A stretch of 64,000 nucleotides of DNA, taken from Ga0077555 sp046154645. Lineage in GTDB: Bacteria; Pseudomonadota; Alphaproteobacteria; Rhizobiales; Hyphomicrobiaceae. The number at the start of each line of letters is the position of its first letter. The first letter of the stretch is position 1. The notes beneath the pieces are model-generated. The model saw only the letters and a program-made list of their open reading frames with translations. It was not told the DNA's origin and searched no databases. Below are positions 34,475-44,190 of this stretch, in pieces. Both the position numbers and the translations under genes were made by a program. The stretch spans positions 1-64,000 of the forward strand of contig JBJXDZ010000110.1 in NCBI GenBank assembly GCA_046154645.1. The letters are read 5' to 3'.

Positions 34475-35641
34475 TCACCCATCGCCGAGCGCGTGCGCCA
34501 ACACTTTACGCATGACGCTGGGCAGGGCTTCGCCGTGCAGATCCCGGCGGTGCACCCAGCGGCAGCGCTCGGGATCGGCCCACAGGTCGAGTTCGGCGTC
34601 GGGCGGGACGATGGCGCGATAGACCATCATTTCCAGCCGGAAATGCGTGAATGTATGCACGATGGAGCCGGCGACTGGCCACCATTCGGTTTGCACCGGG
34701 GCGACACGCAACGCCTCATCGGCCGACAGCCATTCGTCGCCCCAGGCCGTCGAGGGTATCTCCAGCATGCCGCCGAGCAGGCCTGCATCGGGGCGGCGGC
34801 GGAGCAGGATGTGGCCGCTTTCGCTCAGTGTCACAAAGGCGACACCATAGCGGGTCGGCCGCTCCGGCTTGGCGGAGCGCGCCGGCAGGTTATCCGCGAT
34901 GCCCTGGGCATGGGCGGCGCATCTAGCTTGTAGCGGGCACATCAGGCACGACGGCCGCCGTGGCGTGCACACGGTGGCGCCGAGATCCATCATCGCCTGG
35001 GCGAAATCACCCGCGCGCAACTCTGGCGTCAGCGTTGCTGCAAGCCGGCGCAGCTCCGGCTTGGCACCAGGCAGAGGGGCCGTGACCGCGAACAGGCGCG
35101 CCACCACCCGCTCGACGTTGCCATCGACCGGCGTCGCTTTCTCGCCGTAGGCAATGGCGGCAACGGCTGCGGCCGTGTAGGGCCCGATGCCCGGCAATTC
35201 GGCGAGCTTGGCCTCGGAGCGGGGAAAGCGGCCCTTGTGCAGCTTGACCACGGCCTGCGCACAGGCATGCAGATTGCGGGCGCGGGAGTAGTAGCCAAGC
35301 CCCGCCCACATCGCCAGCACGTCGTCGAGCTCGGCCTTGGCCAGGGCCTTCACCGTTGGCCAACGGGCCAGGAAGCGCTCGAAATAGGGGATGACAGCCT
35401 TGACCGTGGTCTGCTGCAGCATGATCTCGGACAGCCAGACCCGGTACGCATCAGGCTTCTCGTCCGGACCATAGCGCCAGGGCAGTTCGCGGCGCTCGGC
35501 GTCGTACCACTGCAGCAGGGCGAGCCAGACCGAAAGGGCCGGGGCGGCCGAAGTTGGCTTGGCTGTTGGCCGCGGCGACCGCGAGTCCACAGCAGTCTTA
35601 GTCGACTTTGGCGTGCGTTGCTTTAATGCCACAGCGTCCAT
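34475..35641 (-). CDS. mutY: A/G-specific adenine glycosylase MutY
   Basis: The protein is 388 aa. It removes adenine mispaired with 8-oxoguanine. The catalytic Glu region is LSEIMLQQTTV. The helix-hairpin-helix/GPD motif is LPGIGPYTAAAVAAIAYG with PVDGNVERV (catalytic Asp). The [4Fe-4S] ligands C-x6-C-x2-C-x5-C are present (CTPRRPSCLMCPLQARC), and a C-terminal Nudix-like domain (LLRRRPDAGLLGGMLEIPST) recognises the oxidised base. About 35 N-terminal residues are a disordered extension. A GGGGG tract precedes the ATG. It faces the DciA-like gene, the usual rhizobial arrangement. Confidence 0.95.
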   Translation of the reverse strand: MDAVALKQRTPKSTKTAVDSRSPRPTAKPTSAAPALSVWLALLQWYDAERRELPWRYGPDEKPDAYRVWLSEIMLQQTTVKAVIPYFERFLARWPTVKALAKAELDDVLAMWAGLGYYSRARNLHACAQAVVKLHKGRFPRSEAKLAELPGIGPYTAAAVAAIAYGEKATPVDGNVERVVARLFAVTAPLPGAKPELRRLAATLTPELRAGDFAQAMMDLGATVCTPRRPSCLMCPLQARCAAHAQGIADNLPARSAKPERPTRYGVAFVTLSESGHILLRRRPDAGLLGGMLEIPSTAWGDEWLSADEALRVAPVQTEWWPVAGSIVHTFTHFRLEMMVYRAIVPPDAELDLWADPERCRWVHRRDLHGEALPSVMRKVLAHALGDG

Positions 35642-35784
35642 GGTGCCCCCGCGGCAGCTAAAGGCGAATCATTTACAAGATGTTAAGCAGCGTCGCGTCG
35701 AATGGAAACATGTAAGCGTGTCCGACTCCCAGGCAAACGGCTGGGAATGCTGGGGATCACCCGTATTCACCCGAGTGAGGCTTC

Positions 35785-36393
35785 ATGAGCACGCGTCCCA
35801 CGCCGCCGTCTGCGAGTCCGCCCCGCGCCGTCATCGGTGGCGCCGGCAAGTCTGCCGCTGCCAACATGCGCAAACCGCAGTTCGGCGCCAAGTCCGTGGG
35901 CAGTTTCGTGCCCCGTCTCACCCGGCAAGCCTTCGAAAAGTATGGATTTTCTACCGCGACGCTGATCACCGACTGGGCCACCATTGTCGGCGCCGACCTT
36001 GCCAAATGGACCGAGCCCGAACGCTTGCGCTGGCCCAAGGCCGTCTCGGTGCGCGCCGACAGCGTCGATGAGCCTGATCAGGGCCGCCCCGGCGCCATGC
36101 TGATCCTGCGCGTCGATCCCGGCCGGGCCCTCGATATCCAGTACAAGGCGCGCCAGATCACCGAGCGCATCAACGCATATTTCGGTTATCGTGCGGTGGC
36201 CGACCTGCGTCTTGTGCAAGCGCCGCTCACCTCCGCCGCCAATCTGGCACCGCGCGTAACGCCACCCGCAGCCCGCCAGATGCCGCCGCCCGCCGCCATC
36301 AATACCGTCACTGACGACAGTCTGCGGGCGGCCCTGGAGCAGATGGCCTCGGGCCTTGCCAATCGTGGCAGCGCAAACTCCGGCGCCCGCTGA
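35785..36393 (+). CDS. DUF721 (DciA-like) protein
   Basis: The protein is 202 aa. The segment FVPRLTRQAFEKYGFSTATL then ITDWATIVGADLAKWTEPER is the DUF721 core, followed by LILRVDPGRALDIQYKARQI and INAYFGYRAVADLRL. The family includes DciA, a replicative-helicase loader in bacteria lacking DnaC, so a role in replication initiation is likely. The tail is Pro/Ala-rich and disordered. A GAGG site lies before the ATG. The order mutY, DUF721, dsbA matches many Rhizobiales. Confidence 0.88.
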   Translation: MSTRPTPPSASPPRAVIGGAGKSAAANMRKPQFGAKSVGSFVPRLTRQAFEKYGFSTATLITDWATIVGADLAKWTEPERLRWPKAVSVRADSVDEPDQGRPGAMLILRVDPGRALDIQYKARQITERINAYFGYRAVADLRLVQAPLTSAANLAPRVTPPAARQMPPPAAINTVTDDSLRAALEQMASGLANRGSANSGAR

Positions 36394-36541
36394 ACTCTGT
36401 TCCGGCTCAATTGGTCACAGCCTGTTCAGATGGCATTCAGTAGCAATTTGCCTTAATCCGGTGCGGCCTGCGTGCTAGGCGAACCCCGTGCGCTTGTTCA
36501 CAGTCACGCCGCGCGCCGTGGATGATTGGAGGATCGTGACC

Positions 36542-37246
36542 GTGCCCCTGCTGAACAGACTTTCGCGCCGCTCGCTGATCGCCACTGCCGGCATTGTGGG
36601 GCTCAGCCTCTCGTCAGGGTATGCAGTCGCGCAGCTCAAGAAAGGCCCGCCCCCACCGGGTGAAGTGGCCGTCGACGAGCTCATGAAAGCCGGTCCGCTC
36701 CCCGATCTGGCGCTCGGCAAGGACGACGCGCCGGTTACCATCGTCGAGTACGCCTCGATGACGTGCGGCCACTGCGCCGCGTTCCACAATACGGTGTTCC
36801 CGAAGATCAAGGAAAAGTACGTCGACACGGGCAAAGTGCGCTTCATCCTGCGCGAGTTCCCGCTCGACAATCTGGCCGCCGCTGCCTCCATGCTGGCGCG
36901 TTGCGCGGGTGGCGAGAAAACCTACCCGCTGATCACGGATCTGTTCGCCAAGCAAGAGACCTGGGCCTTCGTGCAGGGCAACCCGGTGCCGGCCATGTTC
37001 CAACTCACGCAGGCGCACGGCTTCACCAAGGAAACCTTCGACAAATGCCTGACCGACCAGACGCTGCTCAATAACATCACGGCCACGCGCGAGCGCGCCA
37101 ACAAGAGCTTCTCGGTGCGCTCGACGCCGACGTTCTTCGTCAATGGCCGCCGACTCGAGGGCCCTTCGGACCGCATCGAGACTTTCGACAAGGCGATCGA
37201 GGCCGCTTCGGCGCCGGCAGCTGCCGCCCCCGCGCAGAAGAAGTGA
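36542..37246 (+). CDS. DsbA-family thiol:disulfide interchange protein, exported
   Basis: The protein is 234 aa from a GTG nine bases after GGAGG; a GTG two codons earlier is also possible. The N-terminus has a Tat-like pattern (LSRRSLIATAGIVGL, cleavage near YAVA). The thioredoxin-fold active site is C75-G-H-C78 (YASMTCGHCAAF), with cis-Pro in RSTPTFFVNG. It would oxidise or isomerise disulfides in periplasmic proteins. It belongs to the BdbD/DsbA4-like group of alphaproteobacteria. A paralogue follows 10 bases downstream. smc, the usual next gene in Rhizobiales, is missing here. Confidence 0.9.
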   Translation: MPLLNRLSRRSLIATAGIVGLSLSSGYAVAQLKKGPPPPGEVAVDELMKAGPLPDLALGKDDAPVTIVEYASMTCGHCAAFHNTVFPKIKEKYVDTGKVRFILREFPLDNLAAAASMLARCAGGEKTYPLITDLFAKQETWAFVQGNPVPAMFQLTQAHGFTKETFDKCLTDQTLLNNITATRERANKSFSVRSTPTFFVNGRRLEGPSDRIETFDKAIEAASAPAAAAPAQKK

Positions 37247-37255
37247 TGCCCGACA

Positions 37256-38062
37256 ATGGTCAGGCCTAGCGGAGGGCAAGGCAACTTGCGAACAACCCTG
37301 GCCATTGTGGTCCTCACACTGGCGTTGGTGCTTGCCGGCTGCGGCGCGGATACGGCCACCCTGCTGACGGGCACAGGGCCAACCCTGGATGCTGCCAGCG
37401 TCGAAACCAGCGCCACACCGGATAAGCCCGCGTTCAATCCGTTTTCCGATCAGGGCGCCACCGACACCCCGTTGCGCGAGGTGATCGCCAATCCCACGCG
37501 GGCCGAGATCATGCAGGCGGGCCCCCTGCCCGAGTTCGCGCTCGGGCGGGCCGACGCGCCGGTGACTATCATCAAGTACATGTCGCTTACCTGCCCGCAT
37601 TGCCGCCGGTTCCAGGCCGAGGTGTTTCCCGTCCTGAAGCGCGACTACATCGACAAGGGCCACGTGCGCCTGATCCTGCGCGAGTTCCCGATCGGCAAGA
37701 CCAGCGGCAATGCAACAATCGCGCTGCGCTGTGCGCCGATGGACAAGTACCTGCCGCTCTACGAGAAGTTCATGACCCAGCAGGCCACCTGGGTGTCGCA
37801 GGAGGTGCGCCCCGACGTCATCTTCAAGGTGGCGGCCCAAGTGGGACTGTCGCGCGAGCAATTCGACGCCTGCCTGAAGGACCAGAAATTGATCGAGAGC
37901 CTGAAGCAGATCAAGGATCGCGGGCGGACGCTCGGCATCATCGGCACACCGAACTTCTTCTTCGAGACCCGCCTGGTGAAGAAGACGATCGGCGTCAAGG
38001 AGCTGCGCGAGTTGCTCGATCCGCTGGTTGCAGCGCAAGTGGCCGGCAAGAAGACCCCATAA
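37256..38062 (+). CDS. Second DsbA-family protein, predicted lipoprotein
   Basis: The protein is 268 aa. A lipobox LAGC (Cys29) ends a hydrophobic signal, so it is probably lipid-anchored in the periplasm. After a linker the DsbA-like domain begins AGPLPEFALGRADAPVTIIK with active site C113-P-H-C116 and IIGTPNFFFETRL around the cis-Pro. It shares the AGPLP-ALG-DAPVTI and VR-ILREFP blocks with the gene upstream, so the two arose by duplication. The active-site dipeptide differs (PH versus GH), which implies different redox behaviour. The two genes are likely co-transcribed. Confidence 0.9.
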   Translation: MVRPSGGQGNLRTTLAIVVLTLALVLAGCGADTATLLTGTGPTLDAASVETSATPDKPAFNPFSDQGATDTPLREVIANPTRAEIMQAGPLPEFALGRADAPVTIIKYMSLTCPHCRRFQAEVFPVLKRDYIDKGHVRLILREFPIGKTSGNATIALRCAPMDKYLPLYEKFMTQQATWVSQEVRPDVIFKVAAQVGLSREQFDACLKDQKLIESLKQIKDRGRTLGIIGTPNFFFETRLVKKTIGVKELRELLDPLVAAQVAGKKTP

Positions 38063-38152
38063 CCTCTGGTCGCGCTGCCAGCGTCTGCATGTCAAGCTGC
38101 TGAGCGGTGGCGATGACGGCCACGCCGCCGTCCATCCAAGGAACCAAAAAAC

Positions 38153-38551
38153 ATGACGGACATCATCGGAACGTGGGCCTTGATCAAGGCCTTTTCGGTG
38201 GACCGCGACGGCAAGCCGCTGCCACCGCCCTACGGCGGGGAGAAGGGCATGGGCCGCGTCACGTTCAACGCGGACGGTCGCATGATGGCGGTGCTGTGCG
38301 ATGGCCGGCCAACGCTGCCCGCCGGCGAGCATCGCGAGTACAATTCCTACTGTGGCAACTACACCTTCGACGGCAAGCAACTGGTGACCCGCGTAGATGC
38401 GGCCAAGGACCCCGCTCGCGTCGGCGGTGACGAGGTGCGCGACGTGCGCTTCGAAGGTAAATGCATGGTGCTTCGCCCACCCTTTCGCCCCGCCGCGAAC
38501 CGTCCGCCCGAGCAGCGCGAGCTGTGGTGGGAGAAGATCGCGGACGTCTGA
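38153..38551 (+). CDS. Lipocalin-like domain protein
   Basis: The protein is 132 aa. The start MTDIIGTWALIKAFSVDRDG and the block GRVTFNADGRMMAVLCDGRP are typical of the lipocalin-like family, with W at the barrel start and a C-terminal RELWWEKI strand. It has no signal peptide, so it is cytoplasmic. The ligand is unknown. AAGGA lies upstream of the ATG at suitable distance. It stands alone 91 bases after the DsbA pair. Confidence 0.78.
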   Translation: MTDIIGTWALIKAFSVDRDGKPLPPPYGGEKGMGRVTFNADGRMMAVLCDGRPTLPAGEHREYNSYCGNYTFDGKQLVTRVDAAKDPARVGGDEVRDVRFEGKCMVLRPPFRPAANRPPEQRELWWEKIADV

Positions 38552-38752
38552 GTGGGAGGGGCCAGGGCGAGGGCGCGACTGCGTGAGAGAGTGGCTGAGC
38601 GAGTCGAGATCGGTCTCCACATGATGTCGATAATGTGTGTGTTCGTATTGACAGTTGGCATCCACGACAGCTTCGACCGCGCACTTGACCCGCGTCCATC
38701 TGGACCGCAAGGTCTCGAGACGTGAGCAATCTCGAACGTCGGGGCGATTGAT

Positions 38753-40264
38753 ATGGCGCGCATCGCAGTCGGTGGCATCCATCATGAGACCAACTGTTTC
38801 GTGCCGGATACCACAGACTACGCCTACTTCATGAGCCATCGCGATCGCCCGCCGCTGGTGCGGGGACCCGATGTCATCACGTGGCTCAGCGAGACGAGTT
38901 TTGCGCTGTCGGGTTTCCTGCGCGACATGCAGGGGCGCCACGACATCGTGCCGCTGCTGTGGACCAGTGGCGGCGCCGGCGGCCTCGTCACGGCTGATGC
39001 CTACGAGCGCATCGTCGGCGAGTTGATCGGGCGGCTCTCGGAAGCCATGCCGGTCGATGCGGTGTATCTCGATTTGCACGGGGCCATGGTCTCGGCCCCC
39101 TTCGAGGACGGCGAAGGCGAGTTACTGCGCCGTGTGCGCGCTGTCGTTGGTGCAAATGTTCCGATTGCCATCAGCCTCGACTATCACTCCAACGTCACGC
39201 CCGAAATGGTCGAGCACAGCGACGCTCTGGTCGCCTATCGCACCTATCCGCATGTCGATCGTCCTGAGACTGGTCAGCACGCCGCGCGGGCCATGACGCT
39301 GCTGCTCGAGCGCGGTCGGCCCAAGGGTCGCGCTTTGCGCAAGCTCCCGTTCCTCATTCCGCTGAATGACCAGTGCACGCTGGTCGAGCCATCGCTGAGC
39401 GTGGTAGCGCGCTCGATCGTGGCCGATGGCGAATTGATCAACCTGTCTTATCTCGCGGGCTTTCCGCCGTCCGATCTCTACTGGTGCGGTCCGGCCGTCA
39501 TCGCCCATGCCTGGAGCCAGGATGCCGCCGACCGTGCCGCCGATGCCCTCGCGCGCGACATCGCACTAAAAGAGTCCGAGTTTGCCGTTCCGATGGTATC
39601 GCCGGATGTGGGTGTGCGCGCGGCCATGGCGCTGGCCCGCACGGCTGCCAAGCCGATCGTGCTCTGTGATACGCAGGACAATCCCGGCTGCGGCTCCAGC
39701 GCCGATACCACGGGTGTGCTGGCGGCGCTGGTGCAGGCCAACGCGCAGGGCGCCGTGGTTGGCTATCTCTGCGACGCCGCCGCTGCCAAGGCCGCGCACA
39801 CGGCCGGTGTCGGTCGCGATATCACGCTTGCGCTCGGCGGGCGCTCGGGGATCGCTGGTGTGGTGCCGTTCGAAGGTACGTTCCGCGTCGCAGCCCTCGG
39901 CGATGGTCACATGCGCACGACGGGACCAGTCTCCGGCAACCGCGCCATCGATCTCGGCCCCATGGCGCTGTTGTCCATCGGCGGTGTCAGTGTTGCCGTC
40001 ACCACGAAGCGCATGCAGGCTCTGGATCAGGCGCCATTCCATCACCTTGGCATCGAGCCGGCCCGGCAGAAGATTCTGGCCCTGAAGAGCACGTGTCACT
40101 TCCGCGCCGAGTTCGAGCCGATCGCGGCGAAGGTGATCGTCGTCATCGCGCCCGGTGGCTATCTGGCTGATCCTGCAGCGTACCCGTATCAGCGCTTGCG
40201 GCCGGGTGTGCGGCTGCGGCCCCTTGGTCCCGATTGGCGCGGTGGGGGCAAGCCGACGCTCTGA
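38753..40264 (+). CDS. M81-family metallopeptidase (MlrC-like)
   Basis: The protein is 503 aa. Family blocks are GGIHHETNCFVPD (residues about 6-18), DAVYLDLHGAMVSAPFEDGE and SLDYHSNVTPEM, all rich in likely zinc ligands, plus the C-terminal DTQDNPGCGSSADTTGVL. The founding member, MlrC of microcystin degraders, cleaves small linear peptides. Most homologues lie in catabolic clusters near ABC importers. It converges on the Dpp-type importer genes with an 8-base gap, so it probably acts on compounds that importer brings in. Confidence 0.9.
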   Translation: MARIAVGGIHHETNCFVPDTTDYAYFMSHRDRPPLVRGPDVITWLSETSFALSGFLRDMQGRHDIVPLLWTSGGAGGLVTADAYERIVGELIGRLSEAMPVDAVYLDLHGAMVSAPFEDGEGELLRRVRAVVGANVPIAISLDYHSNVTPEMVEHSDALVAYRTYPHVDRPETGQHAARAMTLLLERGRPKGRALRKLPFLIPLNDQCTLVEPSLSVVARSIVADGELINLSYLAGFPPSDLYWCGPAVIAHAWSQDAADRAADALARDIALKESEFAVPMVSPDVGVRAAMALARTAAKPIVLCDTQDNPGCGSSADTTGVLAALVQANAQGAVVGYLCDAAAAKAAHTAGVGRDITLALGGRSGIAGVVPFEGTFRVAALGDGHMRTTGPVSGNRAIDLGPMALLSIGGVSVAVTTKRMQALDQAPFHHLGIEPARQKILALKSTCHFRAEFEPIAAKVIVVIAPGGYLADPAAYPYQRLRPGVRLRPLGPDWRGGGKPTL

Positions 40265-40271
40265 AATGGGC

Positions 40272-41279
40272 TCAGGTCGTGGCGACGTTGGGTACGGCAA
40301 TGTCGCGCCAGCGATGGCAGGCGGCGGCGTGCTGCCCGTCCACCGTCTCCAAGACCGGCACCAGCTCGGCACAGATGGCAGCGGCATGCGGACACCGCGT
40401 ACGAAAGGCGCACCCGGTCGGCAGGTTGCGCGCATTCGGCGGCTCACCGTCGATGGGCACGTCGCTGAGCTTGCGGCTGTGATCGAGGCGGGGCGCGGCA
40501 GCCAACAGCGCCTGCGTGTACGGATGCCGCGGCCGCCTGAAAATCGTGTCGGCCGGCCCGCTTTCGACGATGCGACCGAGATACATGATGGCGACGCGGT
40601 CGCACATGCGCTGCACGACGGAGAGGTCGTGCGAGATGAGCAGATAGGTGAGACCGAGACGCGTCTTGAGATCGGCGATGAGCCGTAGCACCGTCGCCTG
40701 CACCGAGAGATCGAGGCCTGATGTCGGTTCGTCCAGAATCAGGATGCGCGGCTCCAGCAGCAAGATGCGCGCGAGCACGACGCGGCGCAGCTGCCCGCCT
40801 GACAGTTCATGCACATAGCGCGGTTTGAAAGATGCATCGAGACCAACGGCTGCCAGCAGGCGATCAACGCGGGCAGCGCGCTCCGTCGGGTCCGCGACGC
40901 CTTCGATGATCAGCCCTTCTTCGAGGCTTGCTCCGATGCTCCACCAAGGATCGAGTGCGGCGCCCGCATCCTGATGCACGTACTGGACGGCCTTGCGTGC
41001 CGCCCGTGCCTCCCGCCACGGCAATCCACTCACGACGCGGCCATCGAGCCCGATCGCACCGGACGTCTCGCGCTGAATGCCGAGCAGCGTTCGCCCGAGC
41101 GTGGTCTTGCCGCAACCGGACTCGCCGACCAAGCCAAGCGTCTCGCCTTGCCGCAACTCCAGCGAGACACCGCCGACGGCCTTTACCGGTGGCACTGGCG
41201 CCCGAAGAAATCGCCTCTTGCCGCCGAGTTCGACGATGAGTTCCTCGGCGCTGAGCACCGCCTGGCCATCCCGGCTCAT
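40272..41279 (-). CDS. Dipeptide/oligopeptide-type ABC importer ATPase, DppF/OppF type
   Basis: The protein is 335 aa with Walker A GESGCGKTT, signature LSGGQLRRVVLARIL and Walker B ILILDEPTSGLD. The C-terminal oligopeptide-family motif contains a Cys-rich segment (GCAFRTRCPHAAAICAE) that probably binds an iron-sulfur cluster. It is the last gene of the importer operon. Its ATG overlaps the stop of the DppD gene. It works with the next ATPase as a heterodimer. Confidence 0.93.
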   Translation of the reverse strand: MSRDGQAVLSAEELIVELGGKRRFLRAPVPPVKAVGGVSLELRQGETLGLVGESGCGKTTLGRTLLGIQRETSGAIGLDGRVVSGLPWREARAARKAVQYVHQDAGAALDPWWSIGASLEEGLIIEGVADPTERAARVDRLLAAVGLDASFKPRYVHELSGGQLRRVVLARILLLEPRILILDEPTSGLDLSVQATVLRLIADLKTRLGLTYLLISHDLSVVQRMCDRVAIMYLGRIVESGPADTIFRRPRHPYTQALLAAAPRLDHSRKLSDVPIDGEPPNARNLPTGCAFRTRCPHAAAICAELVPVLETVDGQHAAACHRWRDIAVPNVATT

Positions 41280-42274
41280 TGCGACGCCCTCGCAGCAGGT
41301 GGCGCAGTATCGGCGTGGCGACAGCTGAGGTACCGGCCGCTGTGCTGGGCGACAAGCATGGGCGCCCGTTTGCCACAGGCGTCGATCGCATCAGGACAGC
41401 GCGGCGCGAAACGGCAGCCCGGTGGTGGACGCAAGGGCGAGGGCACGCTCCCCGGGATGCCCGCCAACGTCTCGGAGCGGTCGGGATGGCAGGCCAGCAG
41501 CGCCTTGGTATAGGGATGGCGCGGATCCGCGAGCACACGGTCGGTGGGGCCACTCTCGACGGTCTGGCCGGCATACATCACCGTGATGTCGTCGCACAGT
41601 TCGGCCACCACGCCGAAATCGTGGGTCACGAACAGCATGCCGACACCAAGCTCTTGTGTCAGCGACTTGAGCAGCTTCAGGATCTGCAATTGCGTCGTCA
41701 CGTCTAGGGCCGTCGTCGGCTCGTCGGCAATCACCAGGGACGGCCCTGCGGCAAGTGCACCGGCAATCAACAGGCGTTGCCGCTGTCCACCGGAGAACTG
41801 ATGCGGATAGCGGTCGAGCACGGATTCCGGTTCCGGGATCTGCACGCGGGCGAGCAGTGCCACCAGCTTGGCCCGGCGCTTGGCGTCGGTATCCAGCTGC
41901 GGCGCATGCCAGGTCAGCATCGGCAACAGCTGAGCGCCGATCGTGAACACCGGGTTGAGCGCAAGATACGGATCCTGTGGAATGAAGGCGATACGCCGGC
42001 CGCGAATGCGCTGTGTCATCTCGCGATCGCTGAGGGTCAGGAGGTTCTCGCCTTCGAGACGTATTTCGCCGCTCTCGATTCGCGCGGCCCGCGGAATGAT
42101 CCCGAGCACGGCTCGCGCCAAGGTGGACTTGCCGCAGCCGGATTCCCCCACCACGCCCAGAATGCGACCGCGCGGCAAGGTCAGCGCCACATGATCGAGG
42201 ATCTGCGCATGGCCTTCGTCGGTGCGCACCGACAGGCGCAAATCCTTCACTTCGAGAAGCATGTCTGCGCTCAT
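41276..42274 (-). CDS. Dipeptide/oligopeptide-type ABC importer ATPase, DppD/OppD type
   Basis: The protein is 332 aa. Walker A is GESGCGKST, the signature FSGGQRQRLLIAGAL and Walker B LVIADEPTTALD. The C-terminal Cys motif is GCRFAPRCPDAIDACG. The ATG at 42274 overlaps the permease stop (ATGA), which fixes the start against a longer reading. With DppF it powers the DppBC permease. Confidence 0.93.
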   Translation of the reverse strand: MSADMLLEVKDLRLSVRTDEGHAQILDHVALTLPRGRILGVVGESGCGKSTLARAVLGIIPRAARIESGEIRLEGENLLTLSDREMTQRIRGRRIAFIPQDPYLALNPVFTIGAQLLPMLTWHAPQLDTDAKRRAKLVALLARVQIPEPESVLDRYPHQFSGGQRQRLLIAGALAAGPSLVIADEPTTALDVTTQLQILKLLKSLTQELGVGMLFVTHDFGVVAELCDDITVMYAGQTVESGPTDRVLADPRHPYTKALLACHPDRSETLAGIPGSVPSPLRPPPGCRFAPRCPDAIDACGKRAPMLVAQHSGRYLSCRHADTAPPAARASQ

Positions 42275-43110
42275 CTGGAGCGCCTCAGCCGCGGATCGAC
42301 GATGTCGCGCAGCCCGTCGCCCAGCAGATTGAAGCCGAGCACGGTGAGGAAGATGGCAAGCCCCGGGAACGTGGAGAACCACCAGGCATCGGGCAAGTAC
42401 TGCCGGCTCTCGGAGATGGCGAGGCCCCAGTCGGGGTCGGGCGGCGTGGCGCCCATGCCGAGAAAACCCAGTACGGCCGCCACGAGAATCGTGAAACCCA
42501 TGCCGATTGTGGCGCGCACGATGACGGGTGAGATGCAGTTGGGCAGGATGTGCAGGAACAGGATGCGCGTTGTTCCCGCATTCATGCATTTCAGCGCATC
42601 GACGAACAGCGATGCTTCAAGACGCCGCGCCTCGGCATAGACGATGCGCGTGAAGAACGGCCAGTAGGTGAGCGTCAATGCCAGCATGGCGCTTTCCAAG
42701 CTCGGCCCGATCATCTGCGCGATGGCCAGCGCCAGGATGAGCTGCGGCACGGCCAGGAACACGTCCGTGATGCGCATGATCAGTTCGCCGAGCCAGTTCT
42801 TGAGGTAGCCGGCGATCAGGCCAAGCGGCACGCCGATCAGCATGGCCGCTCCCACCACCAGCAAGGCGATTTTCAGCGCACCGCGCGTGCCGAGAATGAC
42901 GCGCGAGAGGATGTCGCGGCCGAGATTGTCGGTGCCGAAGGGATGCGCCCAGCTCGGAGGCTTCAGTCGCCGCAAGAGATGCGAAGCCGCGACGTCGCCG
43001 GGATACGGTGCGAGCCAAGGCGCCAGAATGGCAACGATGACCACGATCAGGACCACAATGGCACCGAGCACGGCCGGCTTGTCCTTGGCAAACTTGGCGA
43101 GGACCAGCAT
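42271..43110 (-). CDS. Dipeptide-type ABC importer permease, DppC type
   Basis: The protein is 279 aa with six membrane segments and an N-terminal OppC_N segment (FAKDKPAVLGAIVVLIVVIV). The binding-protein-dependent loop near residues 190-215 reads ARRLEASLFVDALKCMNAGT. The ATG at 43110 overlaps the DppB stop by one base (TGATG) and sets the start. It pairs with DppB. Confidence 0.93.
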   Translation of the reverse strand: MLVLAKFAKDKPAVLGAIVVLIVVIVAILAPWLAPYPGDVAASHLLRRLKPPSWAHPFGTDNLGRDILSRVILGTRGALKIALLVVGAAMLIGVPLGLIAGYLKNWLGELIMRITDVFLAVPQLILALAIAQMIGPSLESAMLALTLTYWPFFTRIVYAEARRLEASLFVDALKCMNAGTTRILFLHILPNCISPVIVRATIGMGFTILVAAVLGFLGMGATPPDPDWGLAISESRQYLPDAWWFSTFPGLAIFLTVLGFNLLGDGLRDIVDPRLRRSR

Positions 43111-44120
43111 CAGCTCTCCTCGCGCAGGCGCGGGTCGACGAGGCCATGCACGATGTCGACCAGGATGTTCACGAAGGCATAGATGACGCCGACGAGAAGG
43201 GTTACGGCCAGCATCACCTTGGTGTCGGCGGTGAGAATGGCCTGCACCGTATAGAAACCGATGCCGGGCCAATCAAAAATCGTCTCGACCACGACGGCGC
43301 CTGCAATGAGGCTACCAAACAGCAGGCCGATCTGCGTGATCGCCGCCACGACCGAGTTGCGCAGGACGAACTTCCAGATCAGCGCCCGGGCTGGGAAACC
43401 TTGCGCACGCTCATAGGTGACGAAATCTTTCTGCAGCGTGTCGAGGACGCCGGCGCGCGTAAAGCGGGTGATCGTGGCAATACCGCCGAGCGACAGCGTC
43501 ACAGCCGGCAGCACCAGATGCCAGATCGCATCGCGGAACACATCCAGCCGCCATGTCAGCAGGCTATCGATCAGAAACCCTCCTGTGATGGAGGTTGGTG
43601 CCACCAGGTCCGACGAGAGGCGGCCGCGCAGGGGAAACCAGCCGAGCTTCATGGTGAAAAGGAATTGCAGTTCGATCGCGAACCAGAACGCGGCCACGGC
43701 CACGCCCGCCACCGAGAGGATGCGCAGCACGATATCGGGCCAGCGATTGTGATAAACGGCGGCGATGGTGCCCAAGGGTATGCCGATCGCCGTGGCAATC
43801 AGCAGGGCTGCAAAGGTAAGCTCCAATGTCGCCGGCAGGCGCTGGCGGATTTCTGTCGCCACCGGCCGGCGCGAATAGGCGCTCTCGCCGAAGTCGAGCC
43901 GCGATACCTGGCGCAGATAGGTAACGAACTGCACATGCAGCGGCTGGTCGAGGCCATATTGGCGGCGGATCTCCGCAATCTGCGCCGGTGTCGCGTTCTC
44001 GCCCGCCAGCGCTGCCGCTGGATCGGCCGGCACGAGGCGGATCAATAGAAACGTCAGCACGAGTAGCCCGGCTAGTGACGGTATGACGAGCAGCAGCCGG
44101 CGTAGAATGAAGCGGAGCAT
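43110..44120 (-). CDS. Dipeptide-type ABC importer permease, DppB type
   Basis: The protein is 336 aa, starting MLRFILRRLLLVIPSLAGLL with the family pattern LTFLLIRLVPADPAAALAGE. Six membrane segments and the loop TRAGVLDTLQKDFVTYERAQ are visible. It is separated from the binding-protein gene by 111 bases containing a perfect hairpin, which could set different expression levels for the receptor and the membrane parts. Confidence 0.93.
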   Translation of the reverse strand: MLRFILRRLLLVIPSLAGLLVLTFLLIRLVPADPAAALAGENATPAQIAEIRRQYGLDQPLHVQFVTYLRQVSRLDFGESAYSRRPVATEIRQRLPATLELTFAALLIATAIGIPLGTIAAVYHNRWPDIVLRILSVAGVAVAAFWFAIELQFLFTMKLGWFPLRGRLSSDLVAPTSITGGFLIDSLLTWRLDVFRDAIWHLVLPAVTLSLGGIATITRFTRAGVLDTLQKDFVTYERAQGFPARALIWKFVLRNSVVAAITQIGLLFGSLIAGAVVVETIFDWPGIGFYTVQAILTADTKVMLAVTLLVGVIYAFVNILVDIVHGLVDPRLREES

Positions 44121-44190
44121 GGAATCCTGGAAGTTGGCGATGTCACGCCACTTGGTGGACACCGTACGCATGAAGGATGTGACCGCTTGG

